A model generated the notes under the pieces. The model ran no database searches and was not told the DNA's origin. It saw only the letters and a list, made by a program, of their open reading frames with translations. Positions 17,056-25,317 of a DNA stretch of 64,000 nt are shown here, piece by piece. The position numbers and the translations under genes are program-made. Positions within the stretch are counted from its first letter, which is position 1; each line of letters opens with the position of its first letter. Origin of the DNA: Burkholderia gladioli (lineage in GTDB: Bacteria; Pseudomonadota; Gammaproteobacteria; Burkholderiales; Burkholderiaceae); NCBI RefSeq assembly GCF_000959725.1, contig NZ_CP009322.1, positions 3,720,001 to 3,784,000 of the forward strand, given 5' to 3'.

Positions 17056-17972
17056 GGCCGCGACCCGTTCGGCGCGGTGCTCGCGGCGCCGGTCTCGTCG
17101 AGGATCTCGAAGGCCGTCACCAGGCTGGTGCGCATGCGCCCGAAGGACACCGCCAGCGAGGCGATCTCGTCGCCGCCGCGGGTCGGCAGCTCGACGTCGT
17201 CGAGCTTGCCGAGGCTGACCGCGTCGGCCGCGCGCGACAGCGTCTGCAGGCGCCGCGTGACCAGGAAGTGCACCAGCACGTTGAGCACCACCAGCACCAC
17301 CACGAACACCACCGTCAGCGCCTCCATGAAGCTGCGCCACAGCGCGCGCCCGCGCGCGATCGATTCCGACATCGGCACCGACACGAACTCCGCGCCGATC
17401 ACCTGGTTCATCTGCCAGCCGAAGCCGTTGGCCGGGCCGTACTTGTCGAGCATGGTGCGCGGCGCGGCCGCGGGCGTGCTGTGGCACTGCATGCAGGTCG
17501 CGTCGGTGATGCTGGTCGGCCGCGCCAGGAACAGCAACTGCTCGCCGCCCGGCGTGCGCCGCTGGCCCGTCACCTCCTTCAGCGCGGGCTTGTCGTGCAG
17601 GTGCGCGATCACCTCGGACTCCCAATCGGTCGCGCGGTCGCGCGGATTGGTCGGGTTCAGCATGGTCGAGCGATAGGAGAAGTTCGGGAAGCTGCCCTGC
17701 AAGGTGTTCAGCATCTCGATGGCCGAGAAGGCCGGCACCGATTCGGGCACGAAGGAATACTGGATCTGCGTCGACAGCAGCGGCGTGATGTGCTTGGCGG
17801 TGTAGTCCTGCATCGCCTCGGCCGCGCTCATCAGCACGTCGGCGTCGTGGCGCGTCTCGTCGAGCGCCTGCTGTTGCAGCACGCGGTCGGCGACGATGCC
17901 GGCCGCGGTCAGCCCGATCGCGAAGATCGCGACGAACACGAGATTGAACTTGATGGCGAGCGACAGCTTCAT
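17052..17972 (-). CDS. Membrane sensor with haem-binding CxxCH motif and HAMP (DUF3365-type)
   Basis: A protein of 306 residues with TM1 at about 7-27, a periplasmic domain of about 185 residues, TM2 at about 216-237 and a cytoplasmic HAMP at about 238-290. The periplasmic part matches the DUF3365/Tll0287-like sensor type and carries CMQCH (C160, C163, H164), a covalent c-type haem attachment site. No output domain follows the HAMP, so signal must pass to a partner. The next gene, coupled by a 4-bp overlap, is a Ser/Thr kinase. The protein could sense redox state, oxygen, NO or another haem ligand. This call rests on topology and motif; the ligand is inferred. Confidence 0.85.
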   Translation of the reverse strand: MKLSLAIKFNLVFVAIFAIGLTAAGIVADRVLQQQALDETRHDADVLMSAAEAMQDYTAKHITPLLSTQIQYSFVPESVPAFSAIEMLNTLQGSFPNFSYRSTMLNPTNPRDRATDWESEVIAHLHDKPALKEVTGQRRTPGGEQLLFLARPTSITDATCMQCHSTPAAAPRTMLDKYGPANGFGWQMNQVIGAEFVSVPMSESIARGRALWRSFMEALTVVFVVVLVVLNVLVHFLVTRRLQTLSRAADAVSLGKLDDVELPTRGGDEIASLAVSFGRMRTSLVTAFEILDETGAASTAPNGSRP

Positions 17973-18940
17973 GGGCGGACGTAGATCGAGGGATAGGCCG
18001 AGGGCGGGTCGGGAACGGGATTGCGCGCCGCGACGGCGGGCCGTCGCGGCGGCGGCGGGAATACCAGGTCGTGCCAGTCGGGCAGTTCGCGAATGTGCTG
18101 CTTCACGTCGCGGCGGAAGGCCGGATCGGCCAGCCGCGCGCGGAAGCGCTCGGCGAAGCGCGTATCGGGCGCGTTGCGGGCCGGCAGGGCGCTGACCAGC
18201 CAGTCGGCCAGCTCGGCGTAGGCGGCGGGATGCGCGGCGTTGGCGGGCGCGGCATGTGACGCGGGCGGCGCGGGCGCCGGCGGCAGCACGCGCAGCGCGT
18301 CGCGAAACGCCACCGGCATCGCGCCGACGAAGGCGGGCGCGGGGCTCGGCACGCTGGTGATGGCCGCCGCCGCGCGGGCATGCACGGCGAACTGATGCGT
18401 GGCCAGCTTCGCCTGGGCGGGCTTGCCGCGCGCGGCGGCGCCCAGCGCGAGCAGCCGCGCCGAGCCGCTTTCCACGAATACCGCATCGGCATCGTCGGCG
18501 CCGGGATAGCCGGCCGGCGCGGCCGCGATCACCAGCGCCGCATGGTCCAACGCCGTGAAGCGCGTGCCTTCGGTGTCGACCACCGGCGCTGCGCAATCGG
18601 CCGCCGCGCAGCCGTCGGCGAGCTTGAGCCAGCCGCGCAGCAGCGACAGGTGCGCGTCCCGGGCGAACAGCACGCGCGTATCGGGGCCGAGCGCGACCAC
18701 CCGGCCGCTCTCGTCCTGCAACTGCGCGCCGCCCTGGGCGGGCGTCTCGACCATGTCGTTCACCGCCAGTCGCTGGCCCGGCTGCGCCTGATACAGCCCT
18801 GTCTGGTGTATCACCGTGACGGGCGCCGCCGCGCGCACCAGCGTCCAGGCCTGCGCCGCCGAGGCGAAGGCCAGCAGGCCGAGCGGCGCGAGGCGGGCAA
18901 GCCGGCCGAGCCGATGGAAAAAACCTGGATAACGTGTCAT
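17969..18940 (-). CDS. Secreted FecR-domain protein, first gene of the kinase operon
   Basis: A protein of 323 residues with an N-terminal signal peptide (hydrophobic LAPLGLLAFASAAQA, cleavage near residue 32). A beta-rich FecR-type domain follows at about 35-165 (AQPGQRLAVNDMVETPAQGG, then ALGPDTRVLFARD). Proline/alanine-rich linkers and a small C-terminal helical domain complete it. FecR domains occur in surface signalling and in stand-alone periplasmic proteins. This one lacks the cytoplasmic anti-sigma part of FecR itself. It overlaps the haem/HAMP gene by four bases, so the three genes form one operon: periplasmic protein, membrane sensor, kinase. An ECF-type promoter lies about 52 bp upstream. 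Confidence 0.75.
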   Translation of the reverse strand: MTRYPGFFHRLGRLARLAPLGLLAFASAAQAWTLVRAAAPVTVIHQTGLYQAQPGQRLAVNDMVETPAQGGAQLQDESGRVVALGPDTRVLFARDAHLSLLRGWLKLADGCAAADCAAPVVDTEGTRFTALDHAALVIAAAPAGYPGADDADAVFVESGSARLLALGAAARGKPAQAKLATHQFAVHARAAAAITSVPSPAPAFVGAMPVAFRDALRVLPPAPAPPASHAAPANAAHPAAYAELADWLVSALPARNAPDTRFAERFRARLADPAFRRDVKQHIRELPDWHDLVFPPPPRRPAVAARNPVPDPPSAYPSIYVRP

Positions 18941-18992
18941 CGAGAGCGCCGCGACGCGTCGTGCGCGCCGCTTGAATGAAACCGGATATCTG

Positions 18993-19021
18993 CTGAACGG
19001 CCGGCCCCCGCCATTTATTCC
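18993..19021 (-). promoter_or_regulatory. Candidate ECF promoter for fecR-sensor-kinase operon
   Basis: On the minus strand GGAATA (19021-19016), 17-bp spacer, GTTCAG (18998-18993), ending 52 bp before the fecR ATG at 18940. The extended -35 is GGAATAAATGGCGG. It shares the 419-bp gap 18941-19359 with the divergent tssB promoter; the two -35 elements are about 230 bp apart. I see no gene in this gap. Confidence 0.65.
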
Positions 19022-19248
19022 GATTCGTCTTCACGAAGCCGGATCGGCGTGTCGCGCGCATGACGCCATGCACGAATTCCGTGCACGGAGACCGCCGCGC
19101 GGCGAATTCGTAACAAAACGTTTTCCTGCGGTATGCGCAAGGAATATTCGCGAAGCCTCATGCGTTAAGGCCAGCAACGACACCGACGGACGTGTCGCGG
19201 CAGCGGCGGGCAGCACACGCCGCGCTTCGCGAAAAACACGGCCCGCAT

Positions 19249-19277
19249 GGAATAGATCGCGACGGCGCGCTGTTCTG
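19249..19277 (+). promoter_or_regulatory. Candidate ECF promoter for tssB operon
   Basis: GGAATA at 19249-19254, 17-bp spacer, GTTCTG at 19272-19277, ending 82 bp before the tssB ATG. The first 13 bases (GGAATAGATCGCG) are identical to the vgrG promoter copy at 32481. Confidence 0.72.
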
Positions 19278-19359
19278 TAGTCGTGGACGACGGCAGCCAG
19301 CGGCATCCCCGGCACCCGTCGGATTCCTGAACCCTTACGCACCTCAGAGGAACCAGCGC

Positions 19360-19881
19360 ATGGCAACGAGGCAGAGCAGTCAGAAATTCATTGCGCGCAA
19401 TCGGGCGCCGCGCGTCCAGATCGAGTACGACGTCGAGTTGTACGGCGCGCAGAAGAAAGTGCAGATCCCGTTCGTGATGGGCGTGATGTCGGACCTGTCC
19501 GGCGCCAATGCCGGCGAGCTGCCGCCGATCGAGGAGCGCAAGGCGCTCGAGATCGACGTCGACAACTTCGACAGCCGCATGCAGTCGATGAAGCCGCGCG
19601 TCAACTTCACGGTGCCGAACACGCTGACCGGCGAAGGCAACCTCGAGGTCGACATCAGCTTCGAGAGCATGGACGACTTCTCGCCGGCCGCGGTGGCGCG
19701 CAAGGTGGATTCGCTCGCCAGGCTGCTCGAGGCGCGCACCCAGCTGGCCAATCTCGGCACCTATCTCGACGGCAAGGTCGGCGCGGAGAAGCTGATCGCG
19801 CAGGCGCTGAAGGACCCGGCGCTGCTGCAGTCGCTGAGCTCGGCGCCCAAGGCCGCCGACACCGAACCCGGACAGGAGTGA
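19360..19881 (+). CDS. tssB: T6SS contractile sheath small subunit TssB (VipA)
   Basis: TssB, 173 residues, the small subunit of the contractile sheath, which co-assembles with TssC around the Hcp tube. Family hallmarks are the basic N-terminus, VQIEYDVELYGAQKKVQIPF, VMGVMSDLSG, DNFDSRMQSMKPRVNF and the C-terminal helix LGTYLDGKVGAEKLIAQAL. Length is normal for the family. CAGAGGAA lies seven bases before the ATG. It is first in the plus-strand tss operon, 82 bp after an ECF-type promoter, and its stop overlaps the tssC start by one base. A tagJ gene in the same operon fits, because TagJ is known to bind the TssB N-terminal helix in some systems. Confidence 0.98.
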   Translation: MATRQSSQKFIARNRAPRVQIEYDVELYGAQKKVQIPFVMGVMSDLSGANAGELPPIEERKALEIDVDNFDSRMQSMKPRVNFTVPNTLTGEGNLEVDISFESMDDFSPAAVARKVDSLARLLEARTQLANLGTYLDGKVGAEKLIAQALKDPALLQSLSSAPKAADTEPGQE

Positions 19882-21383
19882 TGGCGATCATGGAAAGCCA
19901 GAAGCAATTCGAAGGCGCGCCGCAGGGCGCGGTGGCCGAGGCGAACGATTTCGCGGCGCTGCTGAACAAGGAGTTCAAGCCCAAGAACGAGCGCGCCAAG
20001 GAGGAAGTGGAAGCCGCGGTGCGCACGCTCGCCGAGCAGGTGCTGCGCGATTCGAACGTGGTCTCGGACGACGTCACGCAGACCATCAACGCCTACGTGG
20101 CCGAGATCGACCGCAAGCTCAGCGAGCAGTTGAACCACGTGCTGCACCACGCCGAATTCCAGAAGCTGGAAGGCGCCTGGCGCGGCCTGCATCACCTGGT
20201 CACCAATTCCGAAACGGATCCGATGCTGAAGATCCGCGTGATGAACATCTCGAAGAAGGAACTGGCCAAGAACCTCAAGCGCTTCAAGGGCGTGGCCTGG
20301 GACCAGAGCCCGGTGTTCAAGCGCGTCTACGAGGAAGAATACGGCCAGCTCGGCGGCGAGCCCTACGGCTGCCTGATCGGCGATTACTACTTCGACCACA
20401 GTCCTCAGGACGTCGAACTGCTGCGCGGCATCTCGCAGATCGCCGCGGCCTCGCACGCGCCCTTCATCTCGGCGGCCGATTCCAGCCTGCTCGGCATGGA
20501 GAACTGGAACGAGCTGGCGAACCCGCGCGACCTGTCGATGATCTTCACCACGCCCGACTACGCCGGCTGGCGCTCGCTGCGCGAGATGGACGACGCGCGC
20601 TACCTGGCGCTGACCATGCCGCGCACGCTGGCACGCCTGCCCTACGGCGCGAAGACGGACCCGGTGGAGGAATTCGATTTCGAGGAAGACACCGAAGGCG
20701 CCGACTCGGGCAAGTACACCTGGCAGAACGCGGCCTATTCGATGGCGGTCAACATCAACCGCTCGTTCAAGCTCTATGGCTGGTGCACGCGGATTCGCGG
20801 CGTGGAATCGGGCGGCGCGGTGGAGAACCTGCCGGTGCATACCTTCCCGAGCGACGACGGCGGGGTGGACATGAAGTGCCCGACCGAGATCGCGATCACC
20901 GACCGCCGCTCGGCCGAGCTCGACAAGATGGGCCTGATGCCGCTGGTGCATCGCAAGAACTCCGACGTGGCCGCCTTCATCGGCGCGCAGTCGGTGGCCA
21001 AGCCCGAGGAATACGACGATCCGGCCGCCACCGCCAACTCGAACCTGTCGGCGCGCCTGCCCTACATGTTCGCCTGCTGCCGCTTCGCGCACTACCTGAA
21101 GTGCATCGTGCGCGACAAGATCGGCTCGTTCAGCACGCGCGAGCAGATGGAGAACTGGCTGTCGAACTGGGTGATGAACTACGTCGACGGCGACCCGGTG
21201 AACTCCAGCGAGGAAACCAAGGCGCGCAAGCCGCTGGCGGCCGCTCAGGTGGTGGTGGAGGAAGTCGAGGACAACCCCGGCTACTACACCTCCAAGTTCT
21301 TCCTCAAGCCGCATTACCAGCTCGAAGGCCTGACGGTGTCGCTGCGCCTGGTCTCGCGCCTGCCCTCGGCACGCGCCGCATGA
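19881..21383 (+). CDS. tssC: T6SS sheath large subunit TssC (VipB)
   Basis: TssC, 500 residues, the large sheath subunit. Recognisable blocks are LNHVLHHAEFQKLEGAWRGL, FKRVYEEEYGQLGGEPYG, SLLGMENWNELANPRDL, LPYMFACCRFAHYLKCIVRD and the C-terminal GYYTSKFFLKPHYQLEGLT. Length and order are standard. I start at the ATG at 19881, which overlaps the tssB stop (TGATG). A GTG at 19878 and an ATG at 19890 are also possible; AGGAG at 19874 is spaced better for the latter. It is followed by a 121-bp gap with a strong GC stem-loop before hcp, unlike the tight coupling upstream. Confidence 0.98.
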   Translation: MAIMESQKQFEGAPQGAVAEANDFAALLNKEFKPKNERAKEEVEAAVRTLAEQVLRDSNVVSDDVTQTINAYVAEIDRKLSEQLNHVLHHAEFQKLEGAWRGLHHLVTNSETDPMLKIRVMNISKKELAKNLKRFKGVAWDQSPVFKRVYEEEYGQLGGEPYGCLIGDYYFDHSPQDVELLRGISQIAAASHAPFISAADSSLLGMENWNELANPRDLSMIFTTPDYAGWRSLREMDDARYLALTMPRTLARLPYGAKTDPVEEFDFEEDTEGADSGKYTWQNAAYSMAVNINRSFKLYGWCTRIRGVESGGAVENLPVHTFPSDDGGVDMKCPTEIAITDRRSAELDKMGLMPLVHRKNSDVAAFIGAQSVAKPEEYDDPAATANSNLSARLPYMFACCRFAHYLKCIVRDKIGSFSTREQMENWLSNWVMNYVDGDPVNSSEETKARKPLAAAQVVVEEVEDNPGYYTSKFFLKPHYQLEGLTVSLRLVSRLPSARAA

Positions 21384-21388
21384 AACAG

Positions 21389-21415
21389 GGCCGCGCGCGC
21401 TCGACGCGCGCGGCC
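21389..21415 (+). other. GC stem-loop between tssC and hcp
   Basis: GGCCGCGCGCG, loop CTCGA, CGCGCGCGGCC: an 11-bp perfect all-GC stem starting six bases after the tssC stop. No T tract follows. It could be a partial terminator, an RNA processing site or a 3-prime stabiliser for tssBC mRNA. Together with the hairpin after hcp it brackets that gene. Confidence 0.6.
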
Positions 21416-21504
21416 GATGCTACCCAGCCCTTACCGGGGCGAGGCGCTCCGGTTTACCCAGTTCGTCGGATCGGCGAGCACTTTACTAGCAAGCAGAGGT
21501 CATT

Positions 21505-22008
21505 ATGGCATTCGACATGCACCTGAAATTCGGCTCCGGTTCGGTCACGATCCAGGGCGCGTCCAACCACTCGAAGCACAAGAACGAGGTGCCGATCATC
21601 GCCTGGTCGTGGGGCGTGAGCAACACCGGCAACCTGCACACCGGCGCCGGCTACGCCTCGGGCGGCAAGGCCAACATCCAGGACATCACGGTCACCAAGT
21701 ACATCGACAGCTGCTCGAACGCGATCCTGAACGCCTGCTGTACCGGCGCGCGCGTCGACAACGCCTACCTGTACGTGACCAACGCCACCGGCCAGCAGAC
21801 CGACTTCGTGACCATCGAGCTCAGCGAAGGCGTGCTGATCACCTCGGTGTCGACCGGCGGCACCGGCGGCGACGAGCGCCTGACCGAGAACATCACGCTG
21901 CACTTCGGCAAGTTCAAGTACTCGTTCCAGCCGCAGGACGACGAGGGCAAGGCCAACGGCGGCACCAAGGATTTCACCTACGACATCCAGCAGGTCGCCA
22001 AGCAGTAA
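21505..22008 (+). CDS. hcp: T6SS tube protein Hcp (TssD)
   Basis: Hcp, 167 residues, forms the hexameric rings of the inner tube and also carries some effectors. Family features are MHLKFGSGSVTIQGASNHS, IIAWSWGVSNTG, the TKYIDSCSNAILNACCTG segment, and the C-terminal HFGKFKYSFQPQD strand. GAGG lies six bases before the ATG. The gene stands apart in the operon, with a 121-bp gap before it and a 74-bp gap after it, each containing a stem-loop. This fits the need for far more Hcp than other Tss proteins. No C-terminal extension is fused. Confidence 0.98.
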   Translation: MAFDMHLKFGSGSVTIQGASNHSKHKNEVPIIAWSWGVSNTGNLHTGAGYASGGKANIQDITVTKYIDSCSNAILNACCTGARVDNAYLYVTNATGQQTDFVTIELSEGVLITSVSTGGTGGDERLTENITLHFGKFKYSFQPQDDEGKANGGTKDFTYDIQQVAKQ

Positions 22009-22024
22009 GCGCCTCATGCGCAAC

Positions 22025-22045
22025 GGGGCTGGCACCGCCGGCCCC
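22025..22045 (+). other. Stem-loop after hcp
   Basis: GGGGCTGGC, loop ACC, GCCGGCCCC: a 9-bp stem with one G-U pair, 17 bp after the hcp stop and 37 bp before the tagJ start. No T tract follows. A partial terminator or mRNA 3-prime stabiliser for hcp is inferred. Confidence 0.5.
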
Positions 22046-22082
22046 GCCCAACCCGCTTTGCCCCGTCCAACGGAACACCGAC

Positions 22083-22904
22083 GTGAACCCAACCCTTGCC
22101 GACACCAGCCCGGCCGACGCCGCGGCGCTGCTTGCCCATGGACGCCTGGACGAGGCCCTGAGCGCCCTGTCCGCCGAGGTCCGCGGCCGACCCGCCGATG
22201 CCTCGCTGCGCGTGTTCCTGTTCCAGTTGCTCGCGCTGGTGGGCGAATGGGATCGCGCGGCCAACCAGTTGAAGATGGCGGCCGAACTCGACGAGCGGAA
22301 CACGCTGATGTCGACCGCCTATGAATTCGCGCTGCGCGGCGAGCACGAGCGCGCGGCCGTGCTGGCCGGCGGCAAGTGCCCCGGCATCGCCGGCGAGCCG
22401 GCCGCCTGGCACGCGCCGCTGATCCGCGCGCTGCACGCGCTGACCGAGAAGCGCATCGACGAGACGCTGGCGCAGCGCGCGCTCGCCTTCGACACGGCCG
22501 AGACCGTGGCCGGCAGCATCGACGGCGAGCCCTTCGAGTGGATCGCCGACGCCGATCCGCGCTTCGGCCCCTGCCTGGAGCTGATCCTGAAGAGCGGCTA
22601 CGTGTGGGCGCCGTTCTCGCAGTTGCGCTCGCTCGAGTTCGAGGCACCCAGCGACCTGCGCGACAAGGTCTGGGCACCGGTCAAGCTGAGCTGGACGAGC
22701 GGCGCCGAATCGGTGGGCTTCGTACCCTGCCGCTACGCCGGCAGCGAGCGCTCCGGCATCGCCGACCTGGCGCTGGCCGCGGGCACCTCCTGGGTCGAGC
22801 ACGGCGAGGACTGCTTCACCGGCCGCGGCCAGCGCATGCTGGTGACCGATCGCGCCGAGTATCCGCTGCTCGACGTGCGCTCGATCACCTTCGGCGCGCG
22901 CTGA
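22083..22904 (+). CDS. tagJ: T6SS accessory protein TagJ (ImpE family)
   Basis: A protein of 273 residues in the ImpE/TagJ family. The N-terminal half is helical with tetratricopeptide-like character (AALLAHGRLDEALSALSAEV, then FLFQLLALVGEWDRAANQLK). The C-terminal half is mixed alpha/beta and ends with VTDRAEYPLLDVRSITFG. TagJ binds TssB in related systems and may aid sheath disassembly with ClpV; it is an accessory component. The only credible start is a GTG at 22083 with a weak GGAA upstream; the first in-frame ATG is far inside the conserved region. It lies between hcp and tssE, a common position. Confidence 0.92.
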   Translation: MNPTLADTSPADAAALLAHGRLDEALSALSAEVRGRPADASLRVFLFQLLALVGEWDRAANQLKMAAELDERNTLMSTAYEFALRGEHERAAVLAGGKCPGIAGEPAAWHAPLIRALHALTEKRIDETLAQRALAFDTAETVAGSIDGEPFEWIADADPRFGPCLELILKSGYVWAPFSQLRSLEFEAPSDLRDKVWAPVKLSWTSGAESVGFVPCRYAGSERSGIADLALAAGTSWVEHGEDCFTGRGQRMLVTDRAEYPLLDVRSITFGAR

Positions 22905-22917
22905 GGGGCCCGCCGCG

Positions 22918-23421
22918 ATGGCCGAACTGACCCCGCAGGAGCGCCTGCAGCCCTCGCTGCTCGACCGGCTGACCGACCTGGCGCCGCACGAGCCCGAGGA
23001 GAGCCGCGAGGCGCGCGTGATCACGGCCGCGAAGCTGCGCGAGTGCGTGACGCGCGATATCGCCGCGCTGCTGAACTGCACGCGCCAGTGGGAGGACGAG
23101 GACCTGCCCGGCCTCGAGCAGGTCGGCAACTCGGTGCTCAACTTCGGGATTCCCGACCTGGCCGGCAGCGCGCTGTCGGGCATCGACGCGGGCGAGCTGC
23201 AGAGCCGCATCCGCGCCGCGCTGCTCGACTTCGAGCCGCGCCTGATCGCCGATACCGTGCAGGTCAGCGTCAGCACCGACGCCTCGCGCATGGACAGCCG
23301 CTCGCTGTCGTTCCGCATCGATGCCGAGATGTGGGCCCAGCCGATGCCGCTCGGCCTCTACCTGCGCACCGACGTCGACCTCGAAACCGGCGAGTTCCGC
23401 GTCTCGCCCCTGTTCGGCTGA
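22918..23421 (+). CDS. tssE: T6SS baseplate protein TssE (gp25-like)
   Basis: TssE, 167 residues, the baseplate wedge protein related to phage T4 gp25 that nucleates the sheath. The sequence shows LQPSLLDRLTDL near the N-terminus, LLNCTRQWEDEDLPGLEQVG, SVLNFGIPDLAG, and the gp25-type core AALLDFEPRLIADTVQVSV. It ends in a beta strand (LETGEFRVSPLFG). Thirteen bases separate it from tagJ and six from tssF, so translation is probably coupled. Length is normal, and no unusual domain is attached. Confidence 0.96.
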   Translation: MAELTPQERLQPSLLDRLTDLAPHEPEESREARVITAAKLRECVTRDIAALLNCTRQWEDEDLPGLEQVGNSVLNFGIPDLAGSALSGIDAGELQSRIRAALLDFEPRLIADTVQVSVSTDASRMDSRSLSFRIDAEMWAQPMPLGLYLRTDVDLETGEFRVSPLFG

Positions 23422-23427
23422 AGCCCC

Positions 23428-25317
23428 ATGGATCCCCGCCTGCTTCGTTACTACAACCGCGAGCTCCAGCACGTGCGCGAGATGGGCGCCGAGTTCGCGA
23501 GCGCCTACCCGAAGATCGCCGGCCGCCTCGGCATGGAAGGCTTCGAGTGCGCCGACCCTTACGTCGAACGCCTGCTGGAGGGTTTCGCCTTCCTCGCCGC
23601 GCGCGTGCAGCTCAAGCTCGACGCGCAGTACCCGGTGTTCACCCAGCACCTGCTGGAGATGGTGTACCCGCATTACCTGTCGCCGATCCCGTCGATGGCG
23701 GTGGTGCAGCTGCATCCCGACACGGCCGAGGACCTGCCGCCGGCCGGCCACGCGGTGGCGCGGCACACGGTGCTGCGCAGCCTGACCGGCTTCGGCGAGC
23801 GCACCGCCTGCGAATACCGCACCGCGCACGAGGTCAGGCTCTGGCCGCTGGAGCTGGCCGAGGCGCGCTACTTCGACACGCCGGCCGCGCTGGCCGCGGC
23901 GGGCCTGGTACCGCCGCCGGGGCGCGCCGCCCGTGCCGGGCTGCGGCTGCGGTTTCGCACCCTGGCGGGTGCCGAGGCGAAGATGCTCGCGCTCGACACG
24001 CTGCCGGTCTACCTGGCCGGCGCCGACGAGCTGCCGGCCCTGCTCTACGAGCAACTGCTGGCCAACGGCCTGGGCTACACGGTGCGCACCGCCTCGGCCA
24101 GCGAGGGCGAATTCGTCGAGCTGCATCACGAGCGGGCCGCGCTACGCGCCAGCGGCTTCGACGAGGAGCAGGCGATGCTGCCCTACGGCAGCCGCTCGTT
24201 CAGCGGCTACCGGCTACTGCAGGAATACTTCGCCTGCCCCGAGCGCTTCCGCTTCGTCGAATTCACCGGCCTGCGCGCGCTGCTGGCTCGCGCGCGCGGC
24301 AAGGAGTTCGAGATCGTGGTGTGGCTCGACCGCAGCGTGGCGCGCCTGCACAACGCGATCGACGCCGGCAATTTCAGGCTGTTCTGCACGCCGGCGGCCA
24401 ACCTGTTCGAGCGGCGCGCCGATCGCATCCACCTGCAGGGCGGGCGCACCGAATATCACATCCTCGGCGACCGCACGCGGCCGATGGACTTCGAGGTGCA
24501 CAGCGTGCTGGAAGTGCAGGGCTACGGCGATCGCCAGGAACCCGAGCAGCGCTTCCTGCCGTTCTACGACAGCAATTCGCGCAACTGGCACGGCGGCCAG
24601 GCGGCCTTCTACACGCTGCGTCGCGAGCCGCGCCTGCTCTCCACGCGGCAGAAGCAGAACGGCGCGCGCTCCAGCTACGTGGGCAGCGAGACCTTCATCG
24701 CGCTGGTGGACGGCAAGGATGCGCCTTACGCCACCTCGCTGCGCCAGCTCGGCCTGCGCCTGCTCTGCACCAATCGCGACCTGCCGCTGCACATGCCGGT
24801 GGGCAAGTCCTATACCGACTTCACGCTCGACACCGACGCGCCGGTGGCCTCGATCCGCTGCGTGGCGGGCCCGACCCGGCCGCGCGCGCCGGTCGCCACC
24901 GGCGAGACCGCCTGGCGGCTGATCAGCCATCTGCAGCTGAACTACCTGTCGCTGCTGGAGGACGAGGGCGAGCAGGGCGCGGCCTCGCTGCGCGAGATGC
25001 TGGGCCTCTACCACGACGAATTCGACGCGGCCGCGCGCCGCCAGGTCGAGGGCATCCGCCAGGCCTCGGCGCGGCCGGTGACGCGCCGCGTGCCGGTGCC
25101 GGGCCCGATCACCTACGGGCGCGGCCTGGAGATCACCCTGACCTGCGCCGACTCGGCCTTCGAGGGCAGCAGCGCCTTCCTGCTGGGTTCGGTGCTGCAG
25201 CATTTCCTGGCGCGCTACGTCTCGCTGAACGCCTTCACCGAGACCGTGCTGCGCACCCAAGAACGCAACGAGGTGGCCCGATGGCCCGCAACGCCCGGCA
25301 AGCGCCCGATCCTGTAG
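23428..25317 (+). CDS. tssF: T6SS baseplate protein TssF
   Basis: TssF, 629 residues, a main baseplate wedge subunit that works with TssG, TssE and TssK. The start LLRYYNRELQHVREMGAEFA is highly typical, as are DPYVERLLEGFAFLAARVQL and YPHYLSPIPSMAVVQ. The middle contains RFVEFTGLRALL and the C-terminus GSSAFLLGSVLQHFLARYVS, another TssF signature. The last 37 bp overlap tssG in a different frame. The whole baseplate set (tssE, tssF, tssG) is contiguous, and tssK is downstream at 37412. Length matches the family. Confidence 0.97.
   Translation: MDPRLLRYYNRELQHVREMGAEFASAYPKIAGRLGMEGFECADPYVERLLEGFAFLAARVQLKLDAQYPVFTQHLLEMVYPHYLSPIPSMAVVQLHPDTAEDLPPAGHAVARHTVLRSLTGFGERTACEYRTAHEVRLWPLELAEARYFDTPAALAAAGLVPPPGRAARAGLRLRFRTLAGAEAKMLALDTLPVYLAGADELPALLYEQLLANGLGYTVRTASASEGEFVELHHERAALRASGFDEEQAMLPYGSRSFSGYRLLQEYFACPERFRFVEFTGLRALLARARGKEFEIVVWLDRSVARLHNAIDAGNFRLFCTPAANLFERRADRIHLQGGRTEYHILGDRTRPMDFEVHSVLEVQGYGDRQEPEQRFLPFYDSNSRNWHGGQAAFYTLRREPRLLSTRQKQNGARSSYVGSETFIALVDGKDAPYATSLRQLGLRLLCTNRDLPLHMPVGKSYTDFTLDTDAPVASIRCVAGPTRPRAPVATGETAWRLISHLQLNYLSLLEDEGEQGAASLREMLGLYHDEFDAAARRQVEGIRQASARPVTRRVPVPGPITYGRGLEITLTCADSAFEGSSAFLLGSVLQHFLARYVSLNAFTETVLRTQERNEVARWPATPGKRPIL

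Noticed and set aside
19249..19277. Sigma-54 promoter upstream of tssB and vgrG
   Set aside because: The GG and GC dinucleotides are not at the required 10-bp spacing, and the ECF pattern fits all seven sites better.
20999..24235. Further GGAATA occurrences inside tssC and tssF (and one in vgrG near 33800)
   Set aside because: They lie within coding sequence as parts of Glu-Tyr codons, and none has a GTT-type -10 at 16-17 bp.
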